This document shows positions 54,401-63,560 of a stretch of 64,000 nucleotides of DNA, piece after piece (position 1 is the stretch's first letter; every line of letters starts with the position of its first letter). Origin of the DNA: Lineus longissimus (taxonomy: Eukaryota; Nemertea; Pilidiophora; Heteronemertea; Lineidae); contig NC_088323.1 in NCBI RefSeq assembly GCF_910592395.1, positions 7,066,001 through 7,130,000 of the forward strand, given 5' to 3'. A model generated the notes under the pieces. The model was not told where the DNA came from. It saw only the letters and a list, made by a program, of their open reading frames with translations, and ran no database searches. Position numbers and translations under genes: made by a program.

Positions 54401-55535
54401 GTCAACATATCACATATTGGAGTCAGTTTGTCCAGCAATGGGCACGGCTAACGGGCATGTCAGTCAAGATACGACAATGGAATCCTCCACTTGACAAGGT
54501 CAATGAAAGTCTTTTCCGAGTCTACGATTGTTCACGCAAATGTGGACAAAAATGAATACAGCGTAAGGAAGACCTGTTAATCCTGCATGAATCACCACCA
54601 GTACTTGTGGGATGTTTTATATGGTGGGTCACCATGGATACAAGACCAAGTCTAAAGTAATTACATTCGGTTATAAACTCAACCAGCTATAAATAATGAA
54701 TGGTTGGCAAACACGCTCTGATGCAAACTGTCGTTGTTTATCGTCATTTAAAAGGGCATCGTGCGGGAACATGGTGGTCCACTCTCCCAGATGCGGGGCT
54801 TTCCAATTTCTCCTCAGAGCGGGTGGTCGCTGAAGGTCCCTGCTGTAGAGATAATGCCGCAAAAAACGTGCATGAACCCGAACAGACTTTTTGGGACTGA
54901 TTGTATGCATCACTTAGCCCTGATAAGAAAGTATTGAGGCTGCAATAGACTTGTTTATACTCATTTGCCATGTGTTTGTTGGTAAGAATGTGATTGGGGA
55001 GTCAAAAACCAACAAAATTTTTTTTTGTAACAGGTTGTTGAAGTCGGCCCCTGGGGGGGGGGCAGCCTGTCGGTTTTCTGGTGCCCCCTGGTTCTAAGCC
55101 CTGCAGATGCAGTGGCACTATCGTTTAGTCTACAACTGATTATTCCCACCCTAGTCTACAACTGATTATTGCCGATGAACGTTGTTACTGATATTGCACT
55201 TTTAAATGGTGTAACACCAGAGATTGGGTGCCAGCTTCCAGTCAGAGCTTGGGTTGGCCGCATTGTTTTATTCCACATGTAAAAGAGAACTTTGTTAAAC
55301 ATCAGAAGAGAAGCGCTAAGCAAATGTAAAACAGTTTCTAACAATCTTAACGCTGCGCTAGCTTTCCATTTGCGCATGAACACTTTCGAAAAATTTCTGA
55401 TATTCGAGCAGGACTTACCTCATCGTACATAAATTGTAAAGTTAAAGCAGATTTGCCCACACCTCCACTGCCCACCATGATCACTTTGTGTATAACAGCG
55501 GGCTGCTGGGCCTTGGTGGCCTTTGCCTTTGACAT
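42291..55535 (-). CDS. RALA: Ras-like small GTPase Ral, three shared exons plus two alternative terminal exons
   Basis: GTP/GDP switch of the Ras superfamily acting at the plasma membrane and endosomes; Ral is activated by RalGEFs and signals to exocyst, RalBP1 and similar effectors. Shared exons: 55535-55419, 47165-46957, 46594-46420, then 43941-43819 (207-residue isoform) or 42407-42291 (205-residue isoform). All junctions are GT/AG with matching phases. Motifs: P-loop GSGGVGKS (22-29), switch I with Ral-type [12 protein letters not shown] (44-55, Thr47), DTAGQE (69-74, Gln73), NKAD (128-131), ETSAK (156-160). The human protein is 206 residues, so length agrees. The start ATG at 55535 gives [20 protein letters not shown]; an upstream in-frame ATG (55590-55592) lies in the intron side of the acceptor. 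Invertebrates usually have one Ral gene; RALA/RALB cannot be distinguished. Confidence 0.97.
42593..42860. mobile_element. pogo/Tigger-like MITE, copy 3, between the two Ral terminal exons
   Basis: Starts cagtggaacctcccttagcg and ends gatagagagaatctactg, with TA on both sides. It contains an internal duplication of the segment cctctcctataaggacacta. It sits between the proximal (43819) and distal (42407) terminal exons of Ral. Confidence 0.85.
42865..42870 (-). terminator. RALA: Candidate poly(A) signal for the proximal Ral isoform
   Basis: TTTATT on the + strand is AATAAA on the minus strand, between the two terminal exons and adjoining the pogo-like MITE. This is position and motif only; no transcript evidence. 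Confidence 0.3.
43367..43530. mobile_element. MITE with about 30-bp inverted ends
   Basis: Left tctggacggggatgtatttc catacctgg and right taggtatggaaatcgacccc cttccaga are inverted repeats around about 105 bp. It lies between the Ral terminal exons. Confidence 0.7.
43819..43941 (-). CDS. RALA: Ral proximal alternative terminal exon (isoform ending CCTVQ)
   Basis: Acceptor tgttttcctcag|gtttac, phase 0 after DK; stop TGA at 43821-43819. It encodes 40 residues: [20 protein letters not shown] then [21 protein letters not shown]-[YF]-F-D-L-x-R is the expected start of the last Ral helix; after that the hypervariable region lacks a lysine cluster. The CaaX box is CTVQ: X = Gln favours farnesylation by the usual rules, and the adjacent Cys could be palmitoylated. 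A minus-strand AATAAA (42870-42865) about 950 bases on could end this transcript. Confidence 0.85.
   Translation of the reverse strand, partial: VYFDLFRIMKKLREEKPLRRDAAPKNGVGGNSSQGCCTVQ
43942..46419. other. Ral intron 3
   Basis: Contains a region (about 44585-44940) of low-frequency tetramers rich in cgcaaacgagcgatttaaat, gcgactgcg-like motifs, probably an old inverted-repeat element, and the fragment at 45474. No third terminal exon was seen. Confidence 0.45.
45474..45600. mobile_element. Fragment related to the 39168 element
   Basis: cccttttgctgcgggtgacg tgcacagcacgtcatg and ccagcacttggtca match 39168-39445. The opposite end is missing. Confidence 0.45.
46420..46594 (-). CDS. RALA: Ral exon 3 (guanine-binding NKAD and SAK motifs)
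   Basis: Acceptor tgtttttacag|agaac, donor gataaa|gtaggt; phase 2 in, phase 0 out. It encodes [58 protein letters not shown]. The 362-bp intron upstream is the only short one in the gene. Confidence 0.96.
46957..47165 (-). CDS. RALA: Ral exon 2 (switch I and II)
   Basis: Acceptor acgttgcag|tttgt, donor ttag|gtaaga; phase 0 in, phase 2 out; 69 codons plus 2 bases. It encodes [69 protein letters not shown]. The Ral-specific effector residues (KADSYRKK) separate it from Ras and Rap. Confidence 0.97.
47365..47586 (-). mobile_element. tRNA-derived SINE with intact tRNA-like head (reverse)
   Basis: The minus strand reads gaggtggcctagtggttaga gcaccaggctcataatcagg aggtcgtgggttcgattctc, giving recognisable A and B boxes. 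It is followed by gtccttgagcaaggcacttt, the shared SINE core, and aaatgggtacc. Not a functional tRNA: the 3' half runs into the SINE body. It lies in Ral intron 1. Confidence 0.8.
47587..49082. other. Ral intron 1, central part
   Basis: Two foldback segments: 48001-48049 (tatgatatcaaaaatatata agctcgcctcatatattttt gatgatatg, a near-perfect short hairpin) and 48318-48448 (see separate entry). Nothing coding. Confidence 0.5.
48318..48448. mobile_element. Foldback element, about 38-bp arms
   Basis: Left gccattgggtgatatgaata aaaactagcaaatgctttt and right aaaagcatttgctagtcttt attcatattacccattg are inverted repeats with a 55-bp centre. Confidence 0.75.
49083..49460. repeat. Three tandem copies of a hairpin-forming element, about 130-bp period
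   Basis: Each copy has arms ctacagggtggcccagaatt attttcccttccac and gtgagggaaaaaaataattc tgggccaccctgtag around about 35 nt, preceded by tcaaggtctcatacctacta. The copies start at about 49083, 49217 and 49347. The second and third copies are almost identical, the first slightly diverged. Confidence 0.9.
49631..50075. repeat. 110-bp tandem repeat, 4 copies
   Basis: The unit is gatgacaaacctaatgacaa acttgtgaagtatttcggca gtaaatgacc...acatctaattgaccagatac agtatgaagtcttttgacaa gtcgagacagcgt. Units begin at 49741, 49851 and 49961, with a partial unit before. Confidence 0.92.
50408..50588. mobile_element. pogo/Tigger-like MITE, copy 4
   Basis: Starts cagtagaacctcccttagta, contains tctctattaaggacaacctc and cagtcccgagggtgtcctta, and ends atagagaggtta. 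The last bases of the right end are degraded. A further partial copy follows at about 50720-50805. Confidence 0.8.
51240..51482. repeat. Irregular repeats of ctgtttggcaagcc and its complement
   Basis: Motifs such as gggcttgccaaacagg, ccctgtttggcgagctgg and gccgcttgccaaacagcact recur in both orientations every 40-60 bp, giving several small stem-loops. Confidence 0.65.
51972..52172. mobile_element. MITE, about 200 bp, with 33-bp inverted ends
   Basis: Left cagctacagtccgaatcaca attgacatcc and right ggatgtcaattgtgatttgg actgtagctgg are inverted repeats. No coding capacity. Confidence 0.8.
52995..53214 (+). mobile_element. 220-bp MITE 'ttaaagggacaatataggca', copy 2
   Basis: Starts taaagggacaatataggcaa cagctaggcaggcaagatag, contains aataggggtctctcacatct cacagtacgtcgaaatga, and ends tcctgcctatagtccccctt taaa. 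Inverted ends, no coding capacity. Confidence 0.88.
53776..54220. repeat. 20-bp minisatellite, about 22 copies, open in all three forward frames
   Basis: The unit is acaacccaaagttggatgct, with variants ggatactac, ggacactac and a 5-bp insertion (agtac). Because 20 is not a multiple of 3 and no register contains a stop, three long overlapping open frames appear; they are artefacts of the repeat. Confidence 0.95.
54221..55418. other. Ral intron 1, 5' part
   Basis: Unique sequence with short open frames on both strands at 54671-54971 that mirror each other. No recognised exon. Confidence 0.5.
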
Positions 55536-55566
55536 GATTGATTTGTCCTCCCGCGAGGGGAAACAA
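55419..55566 (-). CDS. RALA: Ral exon with start codon (5' UTR part 55566-55536, coding 55535-55419)
   Basis: The minus-strand acceptor tttctttgcag|ttgttt places the exon start at 55566, so at least one 5' non-coding exon lies further right. 39 codons from ATG to MYDE, donor gatgag|gtaagt, phase 0. Residues 15-39 ([20 protein letters not shown] then FMYDE) are essentially the Ral consensus. Confidence 0.95.
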
Positions 55567-55641
55567 CTGCAAAGAAACAAGGAGAAAGACATTTTAACAG
55601 ACTTTCCTACAGATCACTGCCAACTATAATTATCACTATGT

Positions 55642-55732
55642 CACACTAACAGCAGGTTGCTGCAGGGCCTTAGCCTTTGACAAGACTCATTCATCCTGTC
55701 CAGAAGGGAGAACAACTGAAAAGAAATCAAAG
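55642..55732 (-). pseudogene. Partial duplicate of the first Ral coding exon, start codon lost
   Basis: The minus strand has an acceptor-like tttcttttcag followed by ttgttctcccttctggacag, then a stretch readable as (L)SKAKALQQPAV, against [14 protein letters not shown] in the real exon. The start ATG is TTG here, and homology stops before the P-loop. It lies about 110 bases upstream of the real exon. It is either a decayed duplication or part of an alternative 5' UTR. Confidence 0.75.
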
Positions 55733-57149
55733 AATGACTTGAAAATTTGAAAATACAGTCATGGATGCCGAAAGTGAAATCTCTCTTGGTGGGTCCTGAA
55801 AGCCAGATAAGTGCGGACCCTTCACACAGAGGTTCATGGCTTTCCAACTACAGCTGCTCGACTGATTGCCAGGCCGAACCAGGGGCACCGGAATACCCCC
55901 AAGTTAAACCACCAAGGCAAATGAGCAGGAACAAGTCTAGTTCCATTGTTGCCTCCAGAGAGGCCAATGGAGGGGTGTGGGTGAAATGTCCCTCAAAAGG
56001 CCAGCGGATGGAAATCTAAAAGTGATTATGACCAGGAAATTTACCTAAATTACTAATTTCACCGATTTTGTCCCCCTTGGAATTTATCGTTAACTTTTCA
56101 ATTTGAAGTTAAATTAAACACACGATATTAGCAGGCGGAAGAAATATTGAGTTTGACCCCATTCCTGAGGGCAACATGGATCAGCAAATAAATCAACAGG
56201 AAATAATGAATCATCATTCCCTAGTAATAGTATGTCTAGTCACTTAACCCTTGATCATCAGCAGATCCCCAGTGATATAAATTTTTTCTCATTTAAGTCT
56301 TGGGAAGAACCTCAAAAATTGAGAAGGGAACAACTCTCCTCAATTTGCCAAGGATTTGAACTCTGACTATAGTAGCCCAGCCGAAAACCAATTGAGCTAT
56401 GGTGCTTCACTCTACGTTGCTTATACGTGCCATATGACCTAGCCCTAATGATTCAGGTACGCTGCAATTACCGGTAGGTGCAAGGTAAACTTCAGAGTTA
56501 GACTACTTGGAGTGCAGCCAGGTTGTACATCAGGGAAGCCAATCGGATACCTGTTCCATCAATCAGTCGGGCTGATAATGTGTTCATCTATCATGCCATT
56601 GGAAAAATCTCTTGAATTCCCTCTGCACTAGTAGAAATTATTCATGAATGCGATGTTATCCGTTGCTAGCTAGCTTCGAGGCGAGATTTTTTTCAGATTC
56701 TTTTTGTGCATCACTCGCATCCATTGATGTGGAGCTACATTTAGCTTCTCAACTTTCAGACGGTACAATTACTGGTACAGTTGGCTGCCAACAGGAAATG
56801 TTTCATTGAATTTGTGACAATTTCTCTATATGGGCTGGACATACAGGCATTCAAACTCCAACAGAATTTTCAGCAGTAAGAATACCATGGTATCCTGTTC
56901 GACACTCGAGTCTGCACCACGACTAAAACAGAGCTAAAGATCTGGCACATGCAATGGAATCATAGGCAATAACTGGTACGAACTAATCTCTTATTTTGTC
57001 CTGCCTTCTTCCATCAGCAGCCAATTCATTTCCATTGTAAGCAGGGCACTGCATCCTGCCTTTTTCAGGCTGTTAGTGTGACTTTTTCTGCCCAAACTTA
57101 TCCGATTTCTGGCTGAAAATCTACAAACTTAGACATATACAAGAGAACG
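55733..57149. other. Region upstream of Ral coding sequence; nothing recognised
   Basis: Should contain or lead to Ral 5' non-coding exon(s), but I cannot locate a promoter or first exon by eye. Confidence 0.35.
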
Positions 57150-57435
57150 CTTAAGGAGCCACTGTGCCTGTGGGGAAGTGGCTGGGACTCTCGACTAGCG
57201 GTCAAGGACTCCCTGGTTCGATCTCCACAGTCGGCATGTGACTGTAGGCAGGTCTCTTTGTCTTACTTGCCTCTCTGCACCAAGGTGCACAATGGTACTG
57301 GTCAGAAATGCTCAGATTGTAGCACTAGTTGAGCAGCTCATCTGACTGAGGTCTACTGAAAGATTTCAGGACAGACCGGAGTTAGAGTGTGAAGCCTGAT
57401 GATAATCTATATTGTAGTTGATATCAGACTATAAT
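57150..57435 (+). mobile_element. tRNA-derived SINE (forward)
   Basis: Head agtggctgggactctcgact agcggtcaaggactccctgg ttcgatctcc with a B box, body tgactgtaggcaggtctctt tgtcttacttgcctctctgc, and tail ggagttagagtgtgaagcct gatgataat. It is the same family as 41395-41690. Confidence 0.75.
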
Positions 57436-57737
57436 TTAACGCAAAACTTAAGCTTTTTTAACATTTTGCTATTCTCAGAGTCATACTCTTCGAAGCATTA
57501 TGGAGTGAGTTATTGGTCATTCACCGCAGTGCTATCCCAAGCTGAGTAATAAACTCCTCTGTTATGATACCGGTCTGGTCAATGATTGGTCAACATGAAG
57601 ACGATAGCGCTAATGGAAGGAAGCAGAGCCGGGGAAGTGATCGGATACCTTGGACACGGCCAGCTCAGATTCCGTCATGGTGAAATGGCCCTGTTATAAT
57701 AAAGAGGGATTGCAACCTGCACCAAGTTGGCCAGGTT

Positions 57738-57962
57738 TTAACCCTTCAACTGCCAATTTTTTTTCATTTTTAAATTTTCTGATAACCTGTTTTTAAAAGA
57801 CTGCAGCTTGAAACAGAGAAGAGTTAGATTCCTCGAAACTGCCATAGATGACCTGCACACCATCTATCAGTAGAGGGGAAAACTTGGTAGCAGATGATCT
57901 TTTCAATAAAACGCATACAGGGGCTCCTCACATTTCGGCGACAGTGGCAGTTAAAGGGTTAA
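57738..57962 (+). mobile_element. MITE 'ttaacccttcaactgcca', copy 2 with both ends
   Basis: Left end ttaacccttcaactgcca and right end tggcagttaaagggttaa are inverted repeats; total about 225 bp, non-coding. Its homology to 28090-28300 confirms it as a family. Confidence 0.75.
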
Positions 57963-58065
57963 ATACTTCTTTAAATGATCCACTTCATGTTCAAGAGAGT
58001 TCTTTAAATGATCCACTTCACGTTCAAGAGAGTTCATCTGTCAGTTAACGGAAACTGGAAAGCTT

Positions 58066-58440
58066 ATCCTTCAGACTGTTCCAGGGACAATCTCCTGTTT
58101 CCAAGGTAAATGCTAAAATGCAGCCCTGGGATTGGTGATGTGGCCCAGAGCTCGCAAGCATATTTTCCGCCATAACCGTTCATACAGATAGGATATCAGC
58201 TCATCAAGTTGCTAATGGAGGGAAGTGGAGCACCGGCAATCTCCGCTGGTTGAGGCAAGCAGAAATCAGATGCTGGATACTAGAGAGGAAGTTCAAGGGA
58301 CAAGCTTCCGTTTACAAGTTAAATGCTGAACTGGCAGTGTGGCACAAGAGCACACAAATGTATTTTCCTACAAAACACATAGGATATCAGCTTACTAATG
58401 CAATGGAGGGTAGTGGAACCCAACATACATTTGACTGAGA
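58066..58440. repeat. Diverged tandem duplication, about 190 bp
   Basis: Shared order: ccagggacaa.ctcctgttt, aa.gttaaatgct.aa, cagt.tggc.ca.agc.c.ca, tattttcc, gataggatatcagct and aatggaggg.agtgga. Confidence 0.55.
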
Positions 58441-58849
58441 TTTCTGCCAGTTCCACTCACAGGGCTGTTATGTTAGAGACTCAAGAGGGAAACTGATCAT
58501 TCATAATGTTCTCGAGCAACAATCTATTGTTTCCAAATGTTGGCAAGCTGATTTGGCCAGCTGTCTCGTGATTGTTCTGAACTGGCACATGCTTTGCAAG
58601 TCAACCTCAGGAAATTCGTGACACTGTTTATTATATTGGTGTCGACTGTCAGCACGTGGCGGCGCTGGCTGAAAAATGGCTGCCAAAGTGAAGGGTTAAA
58701 TCAGTGGCGTAAAGAGACACACAGAGACGCCGACCGCGAGTTCAATGGTTGCCTTATTGGTGAGCAGGTGCAAGGAGACTGATTGATGCTTCAGCGAACG
58801 GAAGAAAAGCCATCTAGGTGGCTATTCAATCTAACTGCCACTTTCATCA

Positions 58850-59360
58850 CAGCGGGTATATGAGTAAATACGATCTGGGATTATTGTTGGATCGAAAAAA
58901 AGATGCGTTTCCGAAAGATGCCTGTGATCTGAAGATCTGATCAACAGTCTGCATTGTGAAGTGAAGCCAGTGATTTGAATATCCAATCAGCAGTCCAACT
59001 CTCCAGTGAGCAATTTTGGAAAAAAAAGACAAATGAGCAAAGCTAACTAAGATATCCTACCTTGAAAAACGCAAAAAGGTGTATCAAGGGTAACACGCTA
59101 ATATTGATGTCCACAAACAGCCATGTTATTAATTGATGCCTGTCTGATATGAAAATTCGATCAATAGTCTAACTCTCGAGTAATCAATTTTGGAAGAAAT
59201 TAACAAATAACCATAACAGCATGATGTAGCCTACCTTGAACAAAAAAATTTGTAGTATGAAGAGAAACCACAGGCCAAACTATTGTCGGTATCCAAAATC
59301 AGCCAAGTTCTTCAAGTGATTTCTGTCTGATCTGAAGAAGATATCAACAGTAGAGCCATG
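58850..59360. repeat. Diverged tandem repeat, about 180-bp period, 2-3 copies
   Basis: Recurring phrases: ctgatctgaagatctgatca acagtct, ccaactctcgagtaatcaat tttggaa, and atcctaccttgaaaaa. Confidence 0.55.
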
Positions 59361-60520
59361 AGTAATCAATGACTAACGGGCTATTCCATCAATCACACGT
59401 CCACCCTTGAATGTCAACAAACCTGACCCAGATATGAACGAAATTCGTTAAGATTTCCGGTCGAATTTTTCAACGAAATGGGGTCAATATTGAGTAATGC
59501 GTGCATTCAGTACGGATGGATCACATCATTCATTCTTTTCTCCTTGCTTTCCCATCACTGTCAAGAGTCACACTATGCCGTTTCATTTTAATGCTATTCA
59601 CAACATTGGGTCATGAGTTATTTGTGGCGGTGAAGAAGTATGACCCTTTTTTGATGGCTGGCTGAATAATGCACGTCATCATTATCAGGGTGTCAAGTTA
59701 TTGTGACGACACGCGGACAGGTGGGGAGCAGCAAGTGTTAAGAAAATGAAATCACTGACATCATCGTCATATTCATCACAGAGAAGATAAGATATTATTT
59801 GTACTGGAAATGTGAACCAGGACGTAAAACTTCCTCAATTCTGTGACTATCAGGGCCATTCCTTTACAGTATCAGTAGGGAAGGAAAGACATTGGAGTTC
59901 TGATCTGAGCCATGTTCAATCAGGTTTTCCTTGAAACTTCAACAAAAGAAAAGGTAGAAGGTTTCCACGCCAAACTCAGATCTCAACTTCAAGTATACAC
60001 AAGAAAAGTCAACCAAGAAGCAACCATTCACGTTGTGTCTGTAATGTCCCAGAAATGGGACCCAAGCCTACACTTCAGTTCATAACATGATGTAGACTGT
60101 AAATCATAAGCATTACAAATACGAGACACTACGAGATGCTTTCGTACAGATGATCCCTTTGATGTTATCTGAGCCCAGCATCGCTCATGTCGAAGCTTAT
60201 GTCAGCCAGGATTATAACATGATATCCCATCGAACCTAATATGACAGCAAGCCAAGGACTCATGTTCCTCCGAGACTGGGAGTATAAAAGTCATTTCAGC
60301 GCAGTGGGGGAAATCGACGAGGACGTATGCCGATGTGAACACAACATGACAGAGATCACTCTTCAAGTAATCCATCTTCTGCCTTCTCAGTCATAAGTTA
60401 TTATGCGCAGCACCTCAGTTCCGTTATGCGTCAAATCGGCCAGATGCTACTGTTTTCGGGCCCATAGTTGGGAATTGGATTGGATTAGCCAGGGAGTTTC
60501 CTCACACAAGTGGACCAACC

Positions 60521-60737
60521 TTTAAAGGGACACTATAGCCAGCTGCTAGGTAGGCAAGATAAAGTTACACAAAGTCTCCAATAGGGGTCTCTAATATCTC
60601 ACAGTACGTCGAAATGATTCACGCTTGTACGAGGGAATAGTGCTGAATATAACATGACCAAGTGCCGTTACTGTGGATATTAGTCACCCAAAGATGGCCA
60701 ATTTACCCCACTGCTCCTGCCTATAGTCCCCCTTTAA
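60521..60737 (+). mobile_element. 217-bp MITE 'ttaaagggacaatataggca', copy 3
   Basis: Starts tttaaagggacactatagcc agctgctaggtaggcaagat and ends tcctgcctatagtccccctt taa. It aligns full length with the other two copies. Confidence 0.88.
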
Positions 60738-61799
60738 GGTTTCAATCTACAGCAAGGTTTTATATTTTACTCTGTGGGCGGCGTGATCCTGATACTGAGT
60801 GATACACAGAGACGATTCCATCAGGCAGAGTTCGTATCAGATCAGTGAGCAGAAAACACATTCCACAGAAAGAGCGCAATATGAGATTATTCAGTATTCA
60901 TACGTCTTTATCCTGTTTTTACGACCTCCATTACAGCATTATTGGAGAAAATTTCTACCGATCTTAGATTCATCATTCTCTCTCACCCACCTGTTTTCGG
61001 CTCGTGATGAGGAGATTAATTATTTTATGATATCGTTACTGTCAGTGTCAGGGCGTGCTTGCCGAGAATAGACACAGCCAGAGTCGCTTTCTAAAGAAAT
61101 TTGCTCTTAGCCCGCAAACTGGTCTGATGAAATCTGTAAATGTCAAGATTGTTTCAAATGAATTCCAGTGGTGTAATTTTGTAACATGAGGTTTATCACC
61201 ATCTTGAAATAGACTTTCCATTATCCAGGTTTTTCGATTCACAAACCTTCTGAAAAAAGGAAATTAACTAGCTTGGTAGTCGATTTCACTACTTTCATAT
61301 TAACCAAGACGCACTTTACGGCAATAGTACATTTCACCACATGACCAGGAAGCCACCTATACTGTTACTACCAGCTTCATTTCACGCTGGATAAATCTTC
61401 CGGCAGAGCAAAGGTTCAAAACTGCGTTTTAGATTTATAGCCTCCAGCTTTAGATTTATAGCCTTCAGTATCACGCCACGACAGAAATTCAATTCCAGTT
61501 ACGTGAATAGAATGCACTTTACTTTGAAAGTCATCTGGGAAACGAATGTCAGAAGACTACTCGTTGCATCTGTACAATAGAACGCATCGACTTCTCGTCA
61601 AAAGTAAATGGACCAGCATTCAGCCAAAGCATACATCTACAGTATAGTATACATTGTATTACAGTGTACATACATCAAAATAGACTTATGGGTATTGGGA
61701 AGCTCTCCTGCAAATCCGGGGAAGTATCATGAATGTCAAACGGACAAACATCTTTGAGTGGAGCGTCTGCAGTACACAGGCAAAAGTTTTGTCATAGAA

Positions 61800-62215
61800 A
61801 TTGGTGGCCCCGTGGTAGTATCTGAGATGGTTATCACAAACCATCTTCCATCATAGATACTCTGATGGCCCCTGGTAGATTCTATGATGGAAATTCCATC
61901 ATAGATTTTATACGGCTGGGTCCCATCACAGATTGCATGAAAATCAATTATACACCCTTTCATAATGCATTTGCAATCACAGTCTTTTCAGAAATAATGG
62001 AAAATAAGAAAAGTTCACCAATTCTGTAATGGCCCGTGAAGAATTCTAGAACAGATTCCATCACTTAATCTATGATGGGCCAATGGTAGACACGACTATG
62101 TGGATTCAATCAGTGATTTTACATGTGTGACGGAACATTCTCCATCATAGATTCAGTGATGGCCCAGGACAGAATCTATGATAACGATTCTTAAAATCTC
62201 CATTTTAGATTCTAT
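61800..62215. repeat. Cluster of palindromic 'ccatcatagattctatgatgg' motifs
   Basis: Variants of catcatagattctatgatgg occur at about 61850, 61865, 61885, 61900, 62070, 62140 and 62170 in both orientations. Each half-motif can pair with its neighbours. Confidence 0.7.
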
Positions 62216-62929
62216 GACGAAACAAGCTAAAAACCGACATGTAATCAACCAGTGACATAACTGAAATATGCGTCTGAAGGCAAAAATCAAAACATTGAGT
62301 TGTATCAATATCAGATTGAATGGCCTTGCTAGTCCACTTCTATACCTACACGACTCGAAGCATTGCCATGACCGAAGTATCCTAAATCGGCTAATTACAG
62401 ATTATTCTCCGCTATCCAAGGATTCCGTTCCTAATGAAACAAGAGAATATGGTCTCCATGTCTGATGGAAGAGTCACACCCTGGCGGCAATTCTGAGGTG
62501 AGTCATTGCAGTGGATGTATTATCCTAATGTGCCAGAGGATCTACATGTGTAGCGTTTATCGAGGAAACCAAATTGAGATTCTGGGGAGCACTGGCCAAG
62601 CACCATCAGGGGATTAGATTAGAAGAGAAATGCATTAGAATAACAAATATTTTTCGGTACACACTGTGTAGGGGGAATAAATATCAGGATTCGCAGTTCA
62701 GACCTCAATATTTTCATGACTTTTGACGCACAAGGGGATACACATGGTTATTATTTGGTCAAAGTTGGAGGCTGTCTTACATCAGAGCTAGAAATATCCC
62801 CTGAAAGTGTAGTTTGAAGCATGAGACTTGGCGAAGACACTCGGTTTTGAAAATGCTGACGAAAACTCTCACTAGGCGTATACTCCCCCAGGATAGGATG
62901 GTGGTCAATCGCAGGTTAACTTCCAAGGC

Positions 62930-63085
62930 AATTCTGGTACCCATTTACTCCTGGGTAGAGAAGCAAGTAGGGTTAAGTGCCTTGCCCAAGGACACAAAGA
63001 TGAAAGGGTCTTGATCCTTCTGAGTGTTGAAACCGACGACCTCATGCTAGCCTGGCGCACCAACCCACCCTGCCACTGATTCCCC
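62930..63085 (-). mobile_element. tRNA-derived SINE (reverse, diverged head)
   Basis: ggtacccatttactcctggg tagagaagcaagtagggtta agtgccttgcccaaggacac is the same core as at 47432-47500. The tRNA-like head (to about 63085) is degraded. Confidence 0.7.
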
Positions 63086-63299
63086 AGGCTTTACATGAAA
63101 CAAGGCCAGAAATCGTTTTCCGCTTGCCAAACCTTGGCCTGGCTTTGTCAATGATGATTGATTCTCTCTGATGACATTTTCAGTCCCGTCTTCCCCAGCA
63201 AGTAGACCATGTCAACACAGCAATCACCAGTCAGGCACTCAATCAGGACCATCATTATCTCGCCGGTGATTGCATCGTGCAAGGATGCGACCTCACATC

Positions 63300-63560
63300 A
63301 AGGTCAACAGTCCAAAGACATGGTCAGACAGCTCTCCCTCATAAACCTTCAGGAACCACAGACATCACCACAGACTTTATCTCCCTGCCTTTTTCATGCT
63401 GATGTCTCCCACTGTGGGATGTTGGCTGGCAAAATGACAGTCCAAATACAAGGTCAGACATGTCTCATCAAAAACCCCTTCAATCAGAAAACACAGACAT
63501 CACTACGACGTCATCTTCTCAGGTTTTTTTTGTGTTTATGTCTCCCGACTGTGGGATGAT
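63300..63560. repeat. Tandem duplication, about 125-130 bp, 2 copies
   Basis: Both copies hold acagtccaaa.acatggtcag aca, aaacc.ttca, cacagacatcac and tgatgtctccc.actgtggga tg. It explains an open frame of 116 codons, which I do not call a gene. Confidence 0.65.

Larger units (their letters stand above)
57963..60520. other. Far upstream region, no gene seen
   Basis: Apart from the two diverged arrays, unique AT-rich DNA. Open frames are short and of random composition. Confidence 0.4.

Noticed and set aside
55590-55592. Upstream in-frame ATG for Ral (adds 19 residues)
   Set aside because: It lies on the intron side of the tttctttgcag acceptor; starting at 55535 gives the expected Ral N-terminus and length.
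57165-57235. tRNA gene (plus strand)
   Set aside because: tRNA-like head of a SINE shared with 41395-41690; no proper cloverleaf.
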